From Peribacillus deserti (GTDB lineage Bacteria; Bacillota; Bacilli; Bacillales; DSM-1321): 43,952 nucleotides of DNA. The notes beneath the pieces are model-generated. The model searched no databases. It worked only from the letters and a program-made list of their open reading frames with translations, and was not told where the DNA came from. Numbering within the stretch: position 1 is the first letter of the stretch; every line of letters begins with the position of its first letter. Positions 8,650 to 17,699 of the stretch are shown here, piece after piece. A program made the position numbers and the translations under genes. Location of the stretch: contig NZ_PGUY01000019.1 of assembly GCF_002863585.1 (NCBI RefSeq), positions 1 to 43,952 on the forward strand, written 5' to 3'.

Positions 8650-9930
8650 ATGACGGTAGGAATATTTATAGGCTCTTTACTGGGAGCTATGGCTCTTGGA
8701 ATGCCAATTGCTTTTGCATTATTAGTAAGCAGTGTCGCTTTAATGTTCTTCATGGGAAATTTTGACAGCCAGATTATCGCTCAAAACTTAATAAACGGAG
8801 CGGATAATTTTCCGCTTATGGCAATCCCCTTTTTCATGCTGGCAGGGGAGCTGATGAATGCAGGCGGTCTTTCTAAGCGTATTGTTGATATGGCAATGAC
8901 GATGGTAGGCCATATAAGAGGCGGGCTCGGTTATGTTGCGATAATAGCAAGTTTGTTATTTGCCAGTTTATCTGGTTCGGCAGTTGCTGATACGGCAGCC
9001 CTTGGCTCCATTCTAATTCCAATGATGGTCAAGAGCGGTTATGACGTCAATCGTTCCAGCGGCTTGATTGCTTCCGGGGGGATTATTGCACCAATCATCC
9101 CTCCGAGTATCGGTTTCATCATCTTTGGAGTGGCGAGCGGTGTTTCTATCACTAAACTATTTATGGCAGGAATTGTGCCAGGTATTTTACTTGCAGTTGG
9201 ATTAACGGTTACATGGGCAATTGTAGCCAGGCGCGATAAAGTACAAGTTCAGCCCCGTAAATCTTTGAAAGAAATTCTTATTGCGATGCGAAAAGGGATT
9301 TGGGCTCTATTCCTGCCAATCATCATCATCGGAGGATTGAAAGGGGGATTATTTACCCCTACTGAGGCGGCAGTAGTAGCCGCGGTGTACGCGTTGTTCG
9401 TTGGCTTAGTAATTTATCGGGAACTAAAAATATCTGATCTACACCGCGTTTTTGTTCATGCTGCAAAAATGACCAGCGTGGTTATGTTTCTTGTGGCAGC
9501 TGCTCTGGTATCATCATGGCTTATTACAGTAGCGAACCTGCCGGCTCAAATGATAGGGATGCTCGGGCCTGTTCTTGATCACCCATTACTGCTGTTAGTA
9601 GCGATCAACCTCCTGGTTATCATTATCGGAACGGCAATGGATATGACGCCAACCATCCTTATTCTAACTCCTGTTCTGATGCCGGTCATTATTCAAGCAG
9701 GGATCGATCCTGTTTATTTCGGTGTACTGTTTATCATCAACAATGCAATAGGCTTGCTTACACCGCCTGTTGGAACCGTCTTAAACGTCATGTGCGGAAT
9801 AAGTAAAATTAGTATGGAAGATATCATGAAAGGTATATGGCCATTCCTGCTGGTACAAGTCATTGTCCTGATCCTGTTAATATTATTTCCTTCTCTTGTA
9901 TTGGTACCGCTTGACTGGTTTACAACTTAA
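8650..9930 (+). CDS. TRAP transporter large permease (DctM family)
   Basis: Length 426 aa, 12 or more hydrophobic segments, as in DctM. Typical blocks are NFPLMAIPFFMLAGELMNAGG near residue 60, SGSAVADTAALGSILIP near 105 and IIPPSIGFI near 150. The last belongs to the substrate-translocating hairpin region of the ion transporter superfamily. It is the transport subunit that couples sodium influx to sugar-acid uptake. A GGAGGG ribosome site precedes the ATG by about 10 bases. It sits directly after dctQ and before a second binding protein gene. Confidence 0.94.
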   Translation: MTVGIFIGSLLGAMALGMPIAFALLVSSVALMFFMGNFDSQIIAQNLINGADNFPLMAIPFFMLAGELMNAGGLSKRIVDMAMTMVGHIRGGLGYVAIIASLLFASLSGSAVADTAALGSILIPMMVKSGYDVNRSSGLIASGGIIAPIIPPSIGFIIFGVASGVSITKLFMAGIVPGILLAVGLTVTWAIVARRDKVQVQPRKSLKEILIAMRKGIWALFLPIIIIGGLKGGLFTPTEAAVVAAVYALFVGLVIYRELKISDLHRVFVHAAKMTSVVMFLVAAALVSSWLITVANLPAQMIGMLGPVLDHPLLLLVAINLLVIIIGTAMDMTPTILILTPVLMPVIIQAGIDPVYFGVLFIINNAIGLLTPPVGTVLNVMCGISKISMEDIMKGIWPFLLVQVIVLILLILFPSLVLVPLDWFTT

Positions 9931-9996
9931 GTTTACTGGATTTCGAAAATCGTTTTTATCAAATTAATATAAAGCTAGATTGGGAGGAAAAGAAAA

Positions 9997-11055
9997 ATGA
10001 AAAAGAATATGAAGCGAGCGATTCTAGGTGTTTTACTGCCAAGCATGGTGCTTCTTGGTGCCTGCGGGAATAACGGTGAGGGCAGTGTAAAAACAAATGC
10101 AACAGGAAAAACCGAAGGAATCCAGGAGAGGACAATTAAGGCAGGCATTGGCAACAATGAAAACCATCCACAAGGCCAGGGAATGAAGAAGTTTAAAGAG
10201 CTTGTTGAAGAAAAAAGCGGCGGCAAAATGAAGGTTCAGAATTTCTTTGACGCATCCCTCGGTGATGACTTAAATATGACGAAAGCACTTCAGGCAGGAA
10301 CCCAGGAGATTACAAATCCTTCCACTTCACCGCTGGTAGGAATGATTCCGGAATTCGGCATATTTGATTTCCCTTTTGTCTTTAATAATGAAGAAGAAGC
10401 AGATGCGGTACTAGATGGACCGGTAGGCCAAAAGCTGATGGATAAGTTACCGGAGCAAGGGCTGATTGGCCTTGCCTATTCTGAAAACGGATTCAGACAA
10501 TTAACCAACAGCAAACATGCAGTCAAAACAGCAGAAGATTTTAAAGGATTGAAAATCCGGACCATGCAAAACGAAGTTCATCTTGATGCATTTAAGAAAT
10601 TAGGCGCAAATCCTTCACCAATGGCATTTTCTGAGGTCTTCACCGCACTTGAAAGCAAAACGGTGGACGGGCAGGAAAATCCGCTTTCGACTATTAAATC
10701 TCAGAAATACAATGAAGTACAAAAACACTTAAGCCTGACAAAACATGTTTATACACCGTTCATTATGCTTGTAAGCAAAAAGTTCTGGGATAAATTGTCT
10801 GAAGAAGAACAAGGCATTTTAAGAGAAGCAGCACAAGAAGCTGGAAAATACCAGCGTGAAGTAAGCCGCAAAGAAAATGAAATTGCGATTAAAGATCTTG
10901 AAAAGGCAGGCATGAAGATTAACGAGGTTTCAGATGAAGAGCGCGAAAAAATGAAAAAGATGATTCAGCCAGTTAATGACAAGTATGCTGAGAAGTTTGG
11001 CACAGAACTTGTTGATGAGATGATGGCAGAATTGGAAAAAGTGCGCAGCAAGTAA
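9997..11055 (+). CDS. TRAP transporter solute-binding lipoprotein (DctP family), second copy
   Basis: Length 352 aa. The signal peptide ends in LLGAC with the lipidated cysteine at C23. The DctP core is recognisable: ENGFRQLTNS, FKGLKIRTMQN with the conserved arginine, and the EVFTALESKTVDGQENP block. It is related to but clearly distinct from the first binding protein (for example MQNEVHLDAFKKLGANPSP against MPNIPNYIKLGEALGANVSP). No second DctQ/DctM pair is present, so both binding proteins probably feed the same permease, broadening substrate range (inference). The ribosome site GGGAGGAAAA lies at 9981-9990. Confidence 0.92.
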   Translation: MKKNMKRAILGVLLPSMVLLGACGNNGEGSVKTNATGKTEGIQERTIKAGIGNNENHPQGQGMKKFKELVEEKSGGKMKVQNFFDASLGDDLNMTKALQAGTQEITNPSTSPLVGMIPEFGIFDFPFVFNNEEEADAVLDGPVGQKLMDKLPEQGLIGLAYSENGFRQLTNSKHAVKTAEDFKGLKIRTMQNEVHLDAFKKLGANPSPMAFSEVFTALESKTVDGQENPLSTIKSQKYNEVQKHLSLTKHVYTPFIMLVSKKFWDKLSEEEQGILREAAQEAGKYQREVSRKENEIAIKDLEKAGMKINEVSDEEREKMKKMIQPVNDKYAEKFGTELVDEMMAELEKVRSK

Positions 11056-11083
11056 CAAACGCCCTCGGTGAGGAGGAAGATTA

Positions 11084-12334
11084 ATGGATATTATTACAGA
11101 GCTTCTGAAGGAAATCAGGCTTCCAACTATGGTGAAAATTAAGCAAAACTTTACAGCTCCTGAACTTGAGGACGTTGCAAGTGAAGTTCATAAAGCAATT
11201 AGAGAGGCAGACGTACTCTCCCGGGTTACTCCGGGAGACTCCGTTGCCATTGCAGTAGGAAGCAGGGGAGTTGCTGATATTCCTATTCTTGTCCGTGAGA
11301 CGGTAAATGCGATCAAAAGTGCAGGCGGAGACCCCTTTATTGTCCCGGCAATGGGAAGTCACGGCGGGGCTACGGCTGTTGGGCAGATTGACGTTCTAAC
11401 GCAGCTGGGAGTTACTGAAGAAGCAGTTGGTGCACCTATCCGTGCCACAATGGAAGTAGTAAAACTTGGCGAATTACCAAATGGACTCCCGATTTACATA
11501 GATAAATATGCATTTGAGGCAGATAAAATTGTTGTAATTAATAGAGTAAAGCCCCATACCGCCTTTAGAGGACCCGTCGAAAGCGGCCTTATGAAAATGA
11601 TAACTATTGGCCTTGGAAAACAAAAAGGTGCCGAGGCGGCTCATGCTTTCAGCTTTAAATATATGGCGGAACATGTCGTAGAAATGACGAGAATTACCTT
11701 GAAGAAGACGCCTATCATATTTGGTTTAGCATCCTTGGAAAATGCATATGATCGCCCGGCAAGGATTGTCGCCGTCCCAGCGGAAAAAATGGAAGAATTG
11801 GAACCCGCATTGCTGTTAGAAGCAAAATCCCTTATGCCTAAAATTTATTTCGATTCGATTGATGTGTTGATAGTTGATGAAATTGGGAAGGACATTTCAG
11901 GCGACGGAATGGATCCAAATATTACAGGCAGATTTGCCACGCCATATGCCAGCGGTGGACCGGATGTTACGAGAATAGTCGTGCTGGGACTTACCGAGAA
12001 GACTCATGGAAATGCAAATGGTATAGGGATGGCAGATATGACAACTAAGGCTGTTATGGATGAAATAGAGTGGGAAAAGGGATATGCCAATGCACTGACA
12101 AGTACCGTCACATCTGTTATTAAACTCCCAATGGTGTTAGATACAGCAGAACTTGCCATAAAAGCGGCAATAAAAACCTGTAATGCATTTGATTTAAAAC
12201 AGGCCAAAGTAGTCAGAATTAAGAATACATTAGAGGTCGGAGAAATCTGGATATCAGAAAGCCTGTTAAGCCAGGCAAAAGAAGCTGAAAACATAGAGAT
12301 TCTTTCTGAAGTATCAGAACTGATTGTCAGTTGA
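11084..12334 (+). CDS. LarA-like protein (lactate racemase superfamily, nickel-pincer cofactor type)
   Basis: Length 416 aa. The N-terminal half matches the DUF2088/LarA domain. Residues that line up with Lactobacillus LarA active-site residues are present: R61 (GSRG; LarA R75), H93 (GSHGG; H108), H158 (KPHTAFRG; H174), a lysine at 171 (LMKM; candidate for cofactor-binding K184) and H187 (EAAH; H200). LarA uses a nickel-pincer nucleotide to racemise or epimerise 2-hydroxyacids, and relatives act on malate and aldonates. Here the neighbours suggest a sugar-acid 2-epimerase (inference). The cofactor genes larB, larC and larE are not in the window. The gene starts 28 bases after the binding protein with a GAGGAGG site, and its stop overlaps the next start (TTGA). 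The alignment is by eye; the exact lysine is uncertain. Confidence 0.75.
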   Translation: MDIITELLKEIRLPTMVKIKQNFTAPELEDVASEVHKAIREADVLSRVTPGDSVAIAVGSRGVADIPILVRETVNAIKSAGGDPFIVPAMGSHGGATAVGQIDVLTQLGVTEEAVGAPIRATMEVVKLGELPNGLPIYIDKYAFEADKIVVINRVKPHTAFRGPVESGLMKMITIGLGKQKGAEAAHAFSFKYMAEHVVEMTRITLKKTPIIFGLASLENAYDRPARIVAVPAEKMEELEPALLLEAKSLMPKIYFDSIDVLIVDEIGKDISGDGMDPNITGRFATPYASGGPDVTRIVVLGLTEKTHGNANGIGMADMTTKAVMDEIEWEKGYANALTSTVTSVIKLPMVLDTAELAIKAAIKTCNAFDLKQAKVVRIKNTLEVGEIWISESLLSQAKEAENIEILSEVSELIVS

Positions 12335-13719
12335 GCAAAACCGCATTCTTTTTACACCGGAGAACATCCATTTATATAGTAATCTACACTGCATTCGTAA
12401 TAGCCTATTTAATTTCTATTTTTTTGCAGGCTGAGTGGATTACTTACGTCTCTGGTGTGCTGGGTATGATCTCAGTTGCACTATCTTTCTCTAAATCTAC
12501 TCTTTTGTTTAAAAGAACGAGTTTAATATTTATCATCACAGGCCTGGGTTTAATGATTTTTTATAAAATATCGTTTGTTAACGTACCGATCTACTTTAAC
12601 CGGATGGCAATCATGATTTCGTTGTTTGTCGTACTTCCTTTTATGAACAGTATTATACGAGTTGGAAATTACGACAGAAATGTAAATAAACTGCTTAAGT
12701 TAAAAACAAGTGACTTGAGCCAAGTATACTGCCGTGGCTCCTTAACTTCTTATATTATCGGCATGTTTCTCAATATCGGGGTTATCCCTTTTGTGCATCA
12801 GGTAATCGAGCGGAGTCCCCTTATGGAAGCTTCCAATATAAAGAAACGGTATATAGCCAGCATGATCTTGAGAGGTTATACACTCTGCCTGATATGGAGT
12901 CCTATGGAGATACTCGTTGGTTTAACGATTGATCTTACACAAGTATCTTATTATACGATTCTTCCATATTTATTCTGTCTATCTATTTTGGTACTCGCGC
13001 TTGACTGGCTGCTGGCGAAGCAATATAGAAAATTCAAACTAAATTCTTCAGGGCAGTCAGTCCAGTTTAATAAGCGTGTCATTCTAAAAAATATTCTCTT
13101 TCTTTTTGTACATTTATTTCTTTTTATTGCAGCTGTAACGGCACTTAAGAAATTTCTACACTTGAATTTTCTTACGTCGGTAACCATTACCATACTGCCG
13201 TATGCCATTTTTTGGGCACTTACTATAAAAAAATTAAAGTCTTATCTGAATTACAGTGTAATGGTATGGAAAAGAAAAACGGCCTCGTTACAAAATTATA
13301 TGGTCTTGTTTCTCGGGCTAGGGTTCTTTATAAGTGTGCTGGAAGAATCACATTTATTGAAGTTTCTGCAGCACCCATTCGTACAGCTCTCAAAAATGCC
13401 TATTTTTCTTTTTTTACTGATTCAGGTTCTGTTTTTGCTGCTGGCGATGGGAGGATTTCATCCCCTAGTTACAATGGCAATAATTGGGGAAGCGATCCGC
13501 CCGGCAGCAGCTGCACTGAACCCTGTAGCGCTAAGCATTGTTTTAATAACGTCCAGCCTTTCTACTGTGATGAGCGGCCCTTACAATATAACTGTGTCTT
13601 TAATGAGTATGCTGCTAAATGATAATCCGTATAGAGTATCACTATACAATATAAAGTTCGCGTTGATTTTCAGCAGTGCAGGGACTGTTCTGGCACTGTT
13701 TCTAATATGGTTACAATAA
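12331..13719 (+). CDS. Polytopic membrane protein of unknown function, coupled to the LarA-like gene
   Basis: Length 462 aa with about 11-12 hydrophobic spans and a basic central loop (about residues 225-250). I do not recognise the family with confidence. The segment LLLAMGGFHPLVTMAIIGEAI and the later SLSTVMSGPYNITVS look like helix-break hairpins of ion-transporter-superfamily carriers. The start is TTG at 12331, overlapping the TGA stop of the LarA-like gene as TTGA, so translation is probably coupled. Only 15 bases separate it from the dehydratase gene. It could import or export the substrate or product of the LarA-like enzyme, or carry a related anion. Function unknown. Confidence 0.7.
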   Translation: MSKTAFFLHRRTSIYIVIYTAFVIAYLISIFLQAEWITYVSGVLGMISVALSFSKSTLLFKRTSLIFIITGLGLMIFYKISFVNVPIYFNRMAIMISLFVVLPFMNSIIRVGNYDRNVNKLLKLKTSDLSQVYCRGSLTSYIIGMFLNIGVIPFVHQVIERSPLMEASNIKKRYIASMILRGYTLCLIWSPMEILVGLTIDLTQVSYYTILPYLFCLSILVLALDWLLAKQYRKFKLNSSGQSVQFNKRVILKNILFLFVHLFLFIAAVTALKKFLHLNFLTSVTITILPYAIFWALTIKKLKSYLNYSVMVWKRKTASLQNYMVLFLGLGFFISVLEESHLLKFLQHPFVQLSKMPIFLFLLIQVLFLLLAMGGFHPLVTMAIIGEAIRPAAAALNPVALSIVLITSSLSTVMSGPYNITVSLMSMLLNDNPYRVSLYNIKFALIFSSAGTVLALFLIWLQ

Positions 13720-13734
13720 GGAAGGAATGGTAGT

Positions 13735-15939
13735 ATGCTCCATTTATATCCTCAAATTAACAGCGATATCAATCCTTACAGGGATAACGTTCAAGGGAAG
13801 GCGAATGAACCGATTACGGTAGCGGGACTTCTTGATCGCTCTAAACAAACCCTTGGGGTTACGTATGAAGGTGGAAAACCTGACTGGTCGCTTGAAGAAA
13901 TTTATATGAGGCTTGAACATAATGCACCAAGGATTGCAATTATTGGCGGTTCCTCCGACCATCCAGCCCACATTATGGACCTTCAAACTTCTGCCAGGGC
14001 AGCAATACGCATCTGGCAGAATGGAGGAGTACCCTTTTACTTCTCAACACCGGTTATGTGTGACGGAACAGCCCAGAGTAATCAAGGCATGAGCTATTCT
14101 CTTCAAAGCCGGAATGCTGTTGCGCAAATGGTTGTTAACCAGCTCGAAGCACATAGCTACCATGGGGCTTTTGTCATTCAAGGATGCGACAAGCAGCCGC
14201 TGGGTGTAGTAAGTGCGCTCGCTCACGTTGATCGTGTGCGGCGGAGCCGCGGTGAAGCGCCATTTTTTGCAACATTCGCACCAGCCCATGTCTTAGAAGG
14301 AGGCTCCATTCCGGAAGATGTGATTCAGGAGCTGGAAGGGCTGGCGGTAAAAGCAGAAAGAGAAGGAGCAGCGGATGTTGCCCTGGATCTTAGAGACACG
14401 ATGGCGTATATATTGCAATGTTCATCTAACACGGCATTTCAGGGAGTCTTCGAGCGTGCATATGAACGCGGTATTTTAACACATGAACAGCATAAATATT
14501 TTGAAATGCGTCTAGCGGTCGCTACATGCGATGGCCAGGGCGGAATATGTGCTTTTAATGGCACTGGAAATAGTTCCCGCCATTTAGTGGCTGGCCTTGG
14601 ACTGGTTCACCCGGCAGTCGAGCTCCTGACAGACCCGCCTTCACAGCGGCAGATTAATGCAGTGCTTGACAGCTTTGCAGGAATGATAAATGAAGAGCAG
14701 TATGGCGTAGCGAATATTGTAGCGGCTAACATTAAAAACGCGATCCGGATCCACAGTGCATCCGGAGGCTCCACTAACTTAATGATGCATCTAGTCGCAG
14801 GAATGCTTTATGCAGGGTATAAATTCAGCCTGTGGGATTTGGATCGGATTCATCATGAGTATCCCATCCCAGATTTATTTGACTACAGCCTGACACAGGG
14901 CAGGGACATTTATTCGCTTGCCATGCAGTGCTGCAGCGGAACCAGCAGGGGAATGGAAACTCTTTTTTATGAACTTTTGGAAAATGGAGTACCAATGGAT
15001 CAGGATGCACCAACTGTTGTGGGGAAAACGTGGAAGGAGCGTCTCGAGATTACCCGCAGTCTGCAAGCGGTCAATGTTAAAGAAAATCCTGTTATATTAT
15101 CGAAGCCAAAACGCAGTTTCAGCGGGGTGGACGTGTTAAAAGGGAATTTCTTTGAAAGTGCAGTAGTAAAAATCAGCGGTATGCCAACTCCTCAGCTTGA
15201 CTCTTTTGATGATAAGCTTGCGTTTGTCCTGTATTACGAAAATGAAGATGAAGCGAATCAAAGTCTGCTGGATACGAATCTCCTAACAGAATTAAAACAA
15301 CAGCAGACAATCCCGCATCATCATTTGCTTTCAACCTTGAGATACAACAACGAAAAAGAATGGCAGCGTCTTCAAGATAAATCTTATGACGAACTCTTTG
15401 ATGAGATGGCAGAATCAGGAATCCTGAAACTCGCCATTATTATCGCAGGCCAGGGACCGGTAGCCTTTGGCATGCCAGAGATGTTTACGCCGATGCAGCA
15501 CATTAATGCAAATCGTGTAATGAAAAAGCTGGCAACAATCATCAGTGACGGACGGTATTCAGGCGTAACTTATGGAGCTGCAATTGGCCATATGACACCT
15601 GAAGCGTTCGAAGGCGGAGGGGTCGGCTATCTGAAAACAGGGGATATTCTTCATTTGCAGCTGCGGGATGGACGAATTGATTTCGTTGATCCATTACGGC
15701 TAATTGACGATGTGCTTGTGCATGAATTTACAGAAGAGTTGAAGGAGGAAAGGCAGGAACTTGCCATCGAGAGAAAACAGCGTATGAAGGTCCGCCAAAA
15801 GATGGTGGCGGCGAGCAACCGGATGTATGGGCACACGGATGCAGCGAACGGCGTTGTACCACTGGCAGTTGCCCACGACGCGGTGCTAGATTACGAGAAA
15901 GATATTGTTAGGGAACAATCAGACGCAATTATTCAATAA
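13735..15939 (+). CDS. IlvD/Edd-family dehydratase, long form (probable sugar-acid dehydratase)
   Basis: Length 734 aa, clearly longer than typical IlvD or Edd (about 550-610) and xylonate dehydratases (about 650). Iron-sulfur ligands fit the family: C109 (MCDGTAQ), C151 (GCDKQPLG) and C272 (GGICAFNGTG). The C-terminal swivelling domain has SDGRYSGVTYGAAIGHMTPEA, the family signature with its active-site serine. These enzymes remove water from 2,3-dihydroxy acids to give 2-keto-3-deoxy acids. With a sugar-acid importer and KDG enzymes around it, an aldonate is the likely substrate rather than the branched-chain amino-acid intermediate. The extra length is spread through the N-terminus and a region near residues 450-560. 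The start is ATG 13735 after AAGGAAGG. Confidence 0.85.
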   Translation: MLHLYPQINSDINPYRDNVQGKANEPITVAGLLDRSKQTLGVTYEGGKPDWSLEEIYMRLEHNAPRIAIIGGSSDHPAHIMDLQTSARAAIRIWQNGGVPFYFSTPVMCDGTAQSNQGMSYSLQSRNAVAQMVVNQLEAHSYHGAFVIQGCDKQPLGVVSALAHVDRVRRSRGEAPFFATFAPAHVLEGGSIPEDVIQELEGLAVKAEREGAADVALDLRDTMAYILQCSSNTAFQGVFERAYERGILTHEQHKYFEMRLAVATCDGQGGICAFNGTGNSSRHLVAGLGLVHPAVELLTDPPSQRQINAVLDSFAGMINEEQYGVANIVAANIKNAIRIHSASGGSTNLMMHLVAGMLYAGYKFSLWDLDRIHHEYPIPDLFDYSLTQGRDIYSLAMQCCSGTSRGMETLFYELLENGVPMDQDAPTVVGKTWKERLEITRSLQAVNVKENPVILSKPKRSFSGVDVLKGNFFESAVVKISGMPTPQLDSFDDKLAFVLYYENEDEANQSLLDTNLLTELKQQQTIPHHHLLSTLRYNNEKEWQRLQDKSYDELFDEMAESGILKLAIIIAGQGPVAFGMPEMFTPMQHINANRVMKKLATIISDGRYSGVTYGAAIGHMTPEAFEGGGVGYLKTGDILHLQLRDGRIDFVDPLRLIDDVLVHEFTEELKEERQELAIERKQRMKVRQKMVAASNRMYGHTDAANGVVPLAVAHDAVLDYEKDIVREQSDAIIQ

Positions 15940-15997
15940 AGCATGCTCCTCATAAATCCGTTACAATAAGGATACTAGGTCTAAAGGAGTGAGGAAC

Positions 15998-16762
15998 ATG
16001 CCTATCATACAATCCGTGGAGCGGGCATTAAAGATATTAGATTTATTTGATGAGCGAGAAAGAGAATTAACGATCACTGAGATCAGCAAACGAATGAACT
16101 TGCACAAAAGCACCGTTCATTCTCTTTTAAAAACCTTACAGGTACAGCGATATATATCCCAAAATGAAGAAAATGGAAAGTACTCTCTAGGCTTAAAGCT
16201 GTTTGAGAGAGGGAGCATGGTGTTAGGCCATCTTGATTTACGCAATGTTGCAAGAAAACATCTTGAGCAGTTATCCGCTGAGACGAACTTAACTGTCCAC
16301 CTGGTAGTGTTGGAAGGACAGGAGGGTGTTTATGTCGATAAAGTGGAAGGCAGCGGAGTAACGGTAATGTATTCCCGCATTGGACGGCGTGTTCCTATTC
16401 ATACAAGTGCAGTTGGAAAATCACTTGTTGCAGCCAAAACAGACAGTGCATTAAATCTTCTGCTAGAAGGCTATATGTATACGAAGCCAACTGACAAATC
16501 AATTGGTTCAAAAGAAGAATTCTTAACTGAGCTTGAAAAAGTACGGACTGTCGGATATTCAATAGATAACGAAGAAAATGAACCGGGAATTGTCTGCTTG
16601 GCCGTCCCGATAAAAGATTATTCAGGCAATGTGATTGCGGCTATGAGTGTATCAATACCTGCGTATAAGGGTGAAGAAACACATGATTATTATGTAGGTA
16701 TGTTAAAGGAATGCAGCAGTAAAATTTCCCAGGGACTCGGCTATGAATTTCAAAAAATTTAA
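15998..16762 (+). CDS. IclR-family transcriptional regulator
   Basis: Length 254 aa from ATG 15998, chosen because AAAGGAG (15983-15989) lies 8 bases upstream; a GTG at 15989 would overlap that site. The N-terminal winged helix (about residues 5-65, with ISKRMNLHKSTVHSLLKTL) and the C-terminal IclR effector domain (about 75-250, with SRIGRRVPIHTSAVGKSLVA and ENEPGIVCLAVPI) are complete. IclR proteins bind small metabolites, often keto-deoxy sugar acids (KdgR type), and usually repress the adjacent catabolic genes. It is the only regulator inside the cluster, so the two palindromes at 6831-6849 and 6930-6944 are its probable targets (inference). Confidence 0.92.
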   Translation: MPIIQSVERALKILDLFDERERELTITEISKRMNLHKSTVHSLLKTLQVQRYISQNEENGKYSLGLKLFERGSMVLGHLDLRNVARKHLEQLSAETNLTVHLVVLEGQEGVYVDKVEGSGVTVMYSRIGRRVPIHTSAVGKSLVAAKTDSALNLLLEGYMYTKPTDKSIGSKEEFLTELEKVRTVGYSIDNEENEPGIVCLAVPIKDYSGNVIAAMSVSIPAYKGEETHDYYVGMLKECSSKISQGLGYEFQKI

Positions 16763-16800
16763 AATGAATGGACTTGCTAAATTAAGGAGGAATTTAAAAA

Positions 16801-17688
16801 ATGAGAATTATTCGATATATAAAAGATCAGGAGAAACAACTGGCTGCCGTGACGGATGAAAATAGAGTAGTGGATCTTCCGTATACAAATTTTATGTCGT
16901 TGATTGAATCGGCACGACGTGAAAACAAAACAGCATTTGACATTGTAAAACAATTTGCGGCTGAATGTGAATCACAGCCGCTCGAGGGTCTTCAATTAAC
17001 AACACCTATCGATGCTCCAGAAGTATGGGCATCTGGTGTAACGTATAAAAAAAGCAAGGAAGCGCGCAATTATGAAGCAACACAGGGGAAACTTGACCGC
17101 CAGACGTTCTATGACAAAGTATATGATGCAGAAAGACCTGAGATTTTCTTCAAATCGACCGCAGCCAGAACCGTTGGACCGAATGATCCCGTTTACCTTC
17201 GTTCAGACTCAAACTGGCAGATCCCTGAGCCAGAGCTGGGTTTAGTCATCGACAAAGAAGGAACAGTGCTTGGGTACACGGCAGGAAATGACATGAGCTG
17301 CCGCGACATTGAAGGGGAAAACCCGCTCTATCTGCCACAGGCCAAGGTTTGGAAGAACTCCTGCTCCATTGGACCTTCCATTTTATTAAAAGAAGCAGTT
17401 TCAGATCCATATGAGCTAAGTATTATCTGCCGTATCTATCGAAATGAAGAAAAGGTATTCGAAGGCGAAGCCCAGGTCAACCAGCTGAAACGCACACTGG
17501 AAGAGCTGGTAGAGTACCTGGTGCTGGATAACACGATCTTTGACGGAACGGTTCTGCTTACCGGAACATGCGTTGTTCCGCCAAATGAATTCACATTGAA
17601 GGATCACGACCGAATCGAAATTGAAATCCCGGGTATTGGAGTGTTAAACAATCCGGTTATTCAAAGCAAAGCTGTGCAAACCATTTAA
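16801..17688 (+). CDS. FAH-family protein, 2-keto-3-deoxy-pentonate (KDA) dehydratase type
   Basis: Length 295 aa. The fumarylacetoacetase-like fold is seen in the C-terminal 200 residues, with the metal-binding glutamates in IPEPELGLVID and an aspartate in the following GNDMSCRDIEG segment. The set GENPLYLPQAKVW is characteristic of the branch that includes 2-keto-3-deoxy-D-arabinonate dehydratase, which makes alpha-ketoglutarate semialdehyde. An aldehyde dehydrogenase able to oxidise that product is encoded in the same cluster, supporting this assignment. The ATG follows AAGGAGG at 16785-16791, 38 bases after iclR, and the next gene starts 11 bases later. Exact sugar stereochemistry is unknown. 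Confidence 0.8.
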   Translation: MRIIRYIKDQEKQLAAVTDENRVVDLPYTNFMSLIESARRENKTAFDIVKQFAAECESQPLEGLQLTTPIDAPEVWASGVTYKKSKEARNYEATQGKLDRQTFYDKVYDAERPEIFFKSTAARTVGPNDPVYLRSDSNWQIPEPELGLVIDKEGTVLGYTAGNDMSCRDIEGENPLYLPQAKVWKNSCSIGPSILLKEAVSDPYELSIICRIYRNEEKVFEGEAQVNQLKRTLEELVEYLVLDNTIFDGTVLLTGTCVVPPNEFTLKDHDRIEIEIPGIGVLNNPVIQSKAVQTI

Positions 17689-17699
17689 GGGGTGAGGAA

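Noticed and set aside
13710-15972. Repeated 12-mer TTACAATAAGGA at about 13711 and 15961
   Set aside because: Only two short copies with different flanks, one spanning a stop codon; probably chance.
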